From Procambarus clarkii (lineage: Eukaryota; Arthropoda; Malacostraca; Decapoda; Cambaridae), in contig NC_091208.1 of NCBI RefSeq assembly GCF_040958095.1, positions 13,902,470-13,966,469 on the forward strand: 64,000 nucleotides of DNA. Direction: 5' to 3'. The position numbers were made by a program, and so were the translations under genes. Positions within the stretch are counted from its first letter, which is position 1, and every line of letters begins with the position of its first letter. Shown piece by piece: positions 58,416 through 64,000 of this stretch. The notes under the pieces are model-generated. The model did no database searches. It was not told where the DNA came from and saw nothing but the letters and a program-made list of their open reading frames with translations.

Positions 58416-60585
58416 CCTCTCGGCCTTTCCCGGGGAATAGATAACTATCACCTGCATGGGAGGGGAGGGTGCGACATATGACACCTCCTTAACGCAAAGA
58501 CCGCCCACTCATGCACGGAGCGTCAAAGACCACACACCAGTCTCTGAGTGCTCTGCTAGCATGTGATCTGCCTCATAGCCTATGTTCTGCTGCTGCTATG
58601 TGGCGGTGTGAGCTGTGACAGGAGTGAGTATGTATGGTACGCCGTATTGCTGTTATTCCTAGCAGATGCGTCTTGCCCTTCAAGAGGAGAGCGGTTCAAA
58701 ACACTCGCTCCTGCACACATCCACGTGCCTTGTGGTGACACTCCTCAGGTCTATGTGGTCTTGCTTCTTACCACTCTGGAAGCAAGGTAAGGGAGGGGAG
58801 GGAGAGGGTTGCCCCACCCACCCTGTTTACAAAAACACTACGGGTAAAGTCACACCCTCATTTGTTACTGTGACCTCCTACCGTGTACACCTCTAGACTC
58901 CGACATGAAGATATTGGAGACCCCACCACCACAGGCAAAGAATTGGTAAAAATATTTACACTACATAAAACAGAGACCTCGCTATCAGTCAAAGCTACTG
59001 CCCGCTCCCCTTTACCTCCTTCATGTGCCCTACCCCTAACCACCCAGCTTGATCTCCTACCCCCCGATCCATCTATGGGATGGGGGTCTCCCTCTATGCC
59101 CTCAACATATCCTTCCTACATACTGTTATTATTATTAACTACTCACACTGCTTAACTCTATGCTATCTACATGTATATTTTCAGATTACACACCTCCACA
59201 TATGCTAAACACAACTACTGTCACTTACCCTCCATTATCCTCTCGACCCACACGGAGTCAGTCCTACACACTATACTACCTGGGGACTGGTGCTGCGCGG
59301 CCGGACGGCCCCCAGGGAACCCCCAGAACTAGACACCTGCACACCACCTCCACAGTGGGGTGCCTAATTGGCTTACCTACTCAGGTGTGTGCACAGTTAG
59401 TCATCAACTTCACTACTTGTTTAAAATAATATTAATATTTTTAATTTCATGAAGTTTTATGGAAAATAAAAATATCCTACAAAATATTAACTTTCACAAT
59501 CGTTTGGTAATAATTATTTTTTAGTTCATTATTATTGTTTTATTGGAATCGTAGATTTTAAAGCAAAAAAATGTGTACCTAAAAATTACACCATTTAGTC
59601 AGTTTTAGGTAGAAAAAGACTCAGAAAGTCTTTTTAAAATATCTGGGGCAGGTTAAAATCTGGGAAGGCAGAAACATTAAAATTGCAAGACTTCCCTCAG
59701 TGCATCTTACATCTGCCTCTTGTTTCATTGGAAATACTTCATAGATTCGTGTTAGTACAGTATACCACAGAGGTGCACTGTGTAACACTTTTTTTTGTTC
59801 CTGGGTAATAAGTGATTTATCATAAAGGTTTATGCCACCAAAGTACAGAAAATGGAAATTACAAACTTTCCTTTCGTGACCAGGACAGTCATATTTTGAA
59901 ATTTATGATTTTTTTCAGAACATTCCAGATAAATTCAGTGCTGAATAAACGTGTAGTAACTTTAAGAACGGGTCCATAATAGGAACAAGTACCTATATCT
60001 TGCCCTGTCACAATCAGTGCACGTCATAGAGGATTACAACAGCATCAAGACCTTGCTGGACTCCTTGAAGGGTGAAGCTGGGAGGTCATTAGAGGCTTCA
60101 AAATATTATAGTGGCATTTCTGATGGGGTCTTTTATGTGTTTTTTTACAGGTTACCCTTTCCATCTTTGCCTTTGGGAAGGCAAGAACACAGCCCGTCCT
60201 CCTAAGGTTTCCCAATGACAAGAAACTTTCGTACTAAAGTGCCTTTATCCTAACCTACCATAGAACCTACAACAGAAAACGGAACAGTATATAAATTTCG
60301 TGAGCCGGTACCATTTTCTAGTACAACAATTTTTGGCCTTAGGTAAAGTATAAGTTAAAATACGCCATTTTGTTAGAACAGGTTGGGGAACAATTAACAA
60401 CAGGCAGAACAAGCCAGGGCAAATTTAGTTCTCTGTGAGCAGGAACAGTGTGAAGTGGGAGCCACGGTGGACTCCGGGAGATGCTCATGCCTCCCCTGCA
60501 CAATAAATTTGGACTTTGAAACAATTGATCAAAGCTTCTGATAAGAGTCGGTAGCCTTCAAGTTCCTTCAAGACTTTTTCCCTCA
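58416..60585. other. Unassigned sequence
   Basis: The first part (58436-58560) is a third diverged copy of the sequence around 57040-57110 and 58040. The rest holds short open frames without recognisable domains or conserved structure. Confidence 0.5.
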
Positions 60586-60589
60586 CCAG

Positions 60590-61035
60590 TTCGTGGCAAA
60601 GATCAAAGTCGGTTTCTTTGTCGGATCACATAAAAAGATCTTGGAGTACAAGAAATTCTCCAAGATGCTCACTATGAAGGAGAAAGTAGCATGAAACAGC
60701 TTTTGTTTTGTGTTGTTGAAGCGGGCAGTCACACGGCCGTCAACTATGTGGAGCTGGTTGCGAATAGAACTATGGCACAATGGGCTGCACAATGTCCCTT
60801 AAAGTTCATATTCCTGACGCTCATCTTCATCAATTCAAGAAGAACCTGGGCGTGTATATCCACCAGGATATACTGGACTTTGAACGCTGCTACCAAAGTT
60901 CAAAGATTATGTTCTGCTATACTGAACATTGTGCTTTGTTCTGCTATGCAGAACATGATAGAGGGCAACATTTGGGCGCTGATAGGTGGAAGTGATTTAC
61001 AGTTTAATGGTAAATCTAAAAAAACTATACACTTG
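60590..61035 (+). pseudogene. Degraded arthropod uncharacterised-protein pseudogene
   Basis: In shifting plus frames the translation shows VGFFVGSHKKILEYKKF, MSLKVHIPDAHLHQFKKNLG, HQDILDFERCYQ and IWALIGGSDLQF.GKSKKT. In my knowledge this succession (a Leu-Lys-x-His...AHL..F..NLG block, then HQDI...YQ, then W.L....L...RKSKK) belongs to an abundant family of uncharacterised arthropod proteins that behave like mobile-element genes. At least two frameshifts and a stop are present. Function is unknown. Confidence 0.45.
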
Positions 61036-61911
61036 AAAATCTTTTGTGATCATTTAACTATAACGTTAGTATAAATACATGTTAATTTTCATTCATAAAT
61101 AGATTTTCTGACTTTTTGTAAACTGAAAGACGCAAATTCGTTCCTTTCTAATTGAAAAAATGAAAAAGTCAGGTTATCACTGACCTGGTTACAAAAGCAA
61201 AGTCTGGGGGGAATAATAGCCATATTCTATTCTTTGGAGGCGTTAGAAATTACTAAACATCACTCACTGGCCAGGAACAAATATTGTTACATTGTGTTAC
61301 TATGCATTAGAAGGAGGGTTGTTTAATCCTCATGTTGTGCACATCTGACATATATTGTTTCTTATTTCAGTAATTCATATTCACAGAAATTCCTATCTAT
61401 TCCAGAATAGAGTAAATATTCAGATTATCTGAAACCTGGCTTCATTACAGTGACCAGGTATCCAGGTATTGAAAGTGTCATCAAAAAATTTCCGGTGGAA
61501 TGAACATAAGAAATAGTAAATATAAAAGTCACCCAATAAAGTGGTATAGAAATCGACGACCTTATGAGTGTAGGAATATGAGCACGATAATAATACTTAT
61601 TATTTCTTATATACAATACGCTCATAAATAAAAAAATGTAACATTGCGATTTATTTAGCAATATAAAAGTACAAAAAGTCTATTAAATGTTTTTAAAATT
61701 GTTTAAAATTTTAAAAATTTTAGCACAAAATTCTACTACTTTATTTAATAAAAAAAAATAGTATTTATATCAAAAGAAACTAGAGAAGAGTTCATTTATT
61801 CTAGGAAAACTTTAAATATTTTAATAAACGTTAGACCTCTAAACTTTACTCTTTGTAGTGAGTGGGGATCACATTGGTGATGTTGACTACAGTGATCGAA
61901 ACTTGCCTTAA
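61036..61911. other. Unassigned AT-rich sequence
   Basis: No gene, tandem repeat or element boundary is seen. Confidence 0.5.
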
Positions 61912-62310
61912 ACATGTGTTTCTTGTTGTTGGTGTTTTGGTCACGCTGGTGTTTCTTGTTGTTGGTGTTTTGGTCACGCTGGTGTTTCTTGTTGTTGGTG
62001 TTTTGGTCACGCTGGTGTTTCTTGTTGTAGGTGTTTTGGTCACGCTGGTGTTTCTTGTTGTTAGTGTTTTGGTCACGCTGGTGTTTCTTGTTGTTGGTGT
62101 TTTGGTCACGCTGGTGTTTCTTGTTGTTGGTGTTTTGGTCACGCTGGTGTTTCTTGTTGTTGGTGTTTTGGTCACGCTGGTGTTTCTTGTTGTTGGTGTT
62201 TTGGTCACGCTGGTGTTTCTTGTTGTTGGTGTTTTGGTCACGCTGGTGTTTCTTGTTGTTGGTGTTTTGGTCACGCTGGTGTTTCTTGTTGTTAGTGTTT
62301 TGGTCAGGTG
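61912..62310. repeat. 33-bp minisatellite
   Basis: About 12 near-identical units containing TTTTGGTCACGCTGGTGTTT and CTTGTTGTTGGTG. Because 33 is divisible by 3, several frames stay open on both strands, giving 11-residue peptide repeats; there is no other sign of coding. Confidence 0.92.
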
Positions 62311-62547
62311 GCCACAGAGCAGTAAGCATAGAGCCAACAGATGGCCACGTTCTATTAGGAGAACGGCTTGACACGCTACCCAGGGGGAAATGGCTGAAAT
62401 GTTACAGTGTATTATGTAATGAGGCTGGTGTCAGGCTCTGTATTTTAATGAATTATTTCCGTTAAACACGACGGTGCAAAGTAGAACAACTTCACAGTAC
62501 TCAGTGACACATTTAGGGTCACGTGACCAAGTACTGACAGTGAGAGG

Positions 62548-64000
62548 ATACCAGTGACGTCATGCACTCAGCAGGACCCCAGTGACGTCATGCACTGAGC
62601 AGGACCCCGGTGACGTCATGCACTAAGCAGGACCCCGGTGACGTCATGCACAAAGCAGGACTCCAGTGACGTCATGCACTAAGCAGAACCCCAGTGACGT
62701 CATGCACTAAGCAGATCCCAGTGACGCCATGCACTAAGCAGGACCCCAGTGACGTCTTGCTCTATGCGGGACCCCAGTGACGTCATACCCTCAGCAGGAC
62801 CCCAGGGACGTCATGCACTAAGCAGCACCCCGGTGACGTCATGCACTAAGCTGGACCCCAGTGACATCATGCACTAAGCAGGACCCCGGTGACATCATAC
62901 ACTAAGCAGGTCCCCAGTGACGACGTCTTGCTCTATGCGGGACCCCAGTGACGTTATACACTTAGCAGGACCCCACTGACGTCATACGCTAAGCATGAAC
63001 CCAATGACGTCATGCACTAAGAAGAAACCCAGTGACGTTATGCAGTAAGCAGGTCCCCAGTGACGTCATGTAGTAAGCAGGACCCCAGTGACGTCATACA
63101 CTAAGGAGGGCCCTAGTGACGTCATACACTAAGGACGACCCCAGTGACGTCATGCACTAAGCAGGACCCCAGTGACGTCATACGCTAAGCATGAACCCAA
63201 TGACGTCATGCACTAAGCAAGACCCCAGTGACGTCATGCACTAAGCAGGACCCTAGTGACGTTATGCACTAAGCAGGACCCCCGTGACGTCAAGTACTAA
63301 GCAGGACCCCAGTGACGTCATACACTAAGCAGGACCCTGGTGACAGTCATACACTAAGCTGGACCCCAGTGACGTCATGTAGTAAGCAAGACCCCAGTGA
63401 CGTCATGCACTAAGCAGGACCCCAGTGACGTCATGTACTAAGCAGGACCCCAGTGACGTCATACACTAAGCAGGACCCTAGTGACGTCGTGCGCTAAGCA
63501 GGACCCCAGTGACGTCATGAACTAAGCAGGACCCCAGTGAGGTCATGCACTAGGCAGGACCCCAGTGACGTCATGTACTAAGCAGGACCCCAGTGACGTC
63601 ACACACTAAGCAGGACGTCATGCGCTAAGCAGGACACCAGTGACATCATGCCCTAAGCAGGACCCCAGTGACGTCATGCAATAAGCAGGATCCCAGTGAC
63701 GTCATGCACTAAGCAGGACCCTACTGACGTCATACACTAAGCAAGACCCCAGTGACGTCATGTACTAAGCAGGACCCCAGTGACATTATGCACTAAGCAG
63801 GACCCTAGTGACGTCATACACTAAGCAGGACCCCAGTGACGTCATGCACTAAGTAGGACCCCAGTGACGTCATGCTCTAAATAGGACCCCAGTGACGTCA
63901 TGCACTAAGTAGGACCCTAGTGACGTCGTGCACTAAGTAGGAACCGAATGACATCATGCACTAAGCAGGACCCCAGTGACGTCATGCACTAAGCAGGACC
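62548..64000. repeat. 28-bp satellite carrying the CRE palindrome, running off the window
   Basis: About 50 units of 28 bp, each built as GTGACGTCATGCACTAAGC followed by AGGACCCCA. By eye about 35 units keep TGACGTCA exactly; others differ by one base (TGACATCA, TGACGTTA, TGACGCCA). Two units are shortened (near 62925 and 63610). It continues past the right edge. Confidence 0.92.

Noticed and set aside
61796..62374. 163-192 residue repeat proteins on both strands
   Set aside because: Consequence of a 33-bp tandem repeat; the frames are equally open on both strands and have no unique flanking domain.
62548..64000. CRISPR-like array
   Set aside because: The 28-bp units are directly contiguous with no unique spacers, and the window is eukaryotic.

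Overview
This window is eukaryotic and almost wholly transposon-derived; I found no intact host gene, rRNA gene or functional tRNA gene. Pentameric TTAGG-type runs, several tRNA-derived SINEs, arthropod-style LINEs with an RNase H domain and a Ty3/gypsy element suggest an arthropod, most likely a decapod crustacean such as a crayfish. That placement is an inference from repeat content; no diagnostic host gene is present.

Layout. Bases 1-6182 hold a nearly full-length minus-strand LINE (copy A) with ORF1 and a frameshifted ORF2. Bases 6850-15985 are copy Z (inverted) of an interspersed repeat called R here. It is broken up by elements of a family called G here, whose only retroelement-like protein is an RRM-like plus CCHC-knuckle ORF1. 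Bases 17285-19830 hold another G element inside a fragment of the large inverted-repeat family. Bases 20836-26845 are R copy X, carrying an internally deleted LINE (copy C) and a SINE. Bases 26846-31505 are LINE copy B with a 371-bp MITE in the last codons of its ORF2, followed by a fragment of a CR1/L2-like endonuclease.

Bases 32336-56255 are R copy Y, expanded from about 2.6 kb to about 24 kb by three insertions: a 5'-truncated LINE (32856-33776), a Ty3/gypsy element (34610-46126) whose left LTR holds five MITEs and whose right LTR holds a G element, and a 9-kb inverted-repeat unit (about 46440-55498). The remainder (56256-64000) is minisatellites, one SINE, a degraded arthropod-type pseudogene and, at the right edge, a 28-bp satellite whose units carry the CRE palindrome TGACGTCA.

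The three R copies serve as mutual empty-site controls, so many insertion boundaries and target-site duplications can be read directly and the insertions ordered in time. No complete coding set for any one element is open: every element has frameshifts, stops, deletions or a changed catalytic residue. The points that most deserve a second look are the G family, the giant inverted repeat, the gypsy element with integrase ahead of reverse transcriptase, the MITE array in (TA)n, and the CRE satellite.
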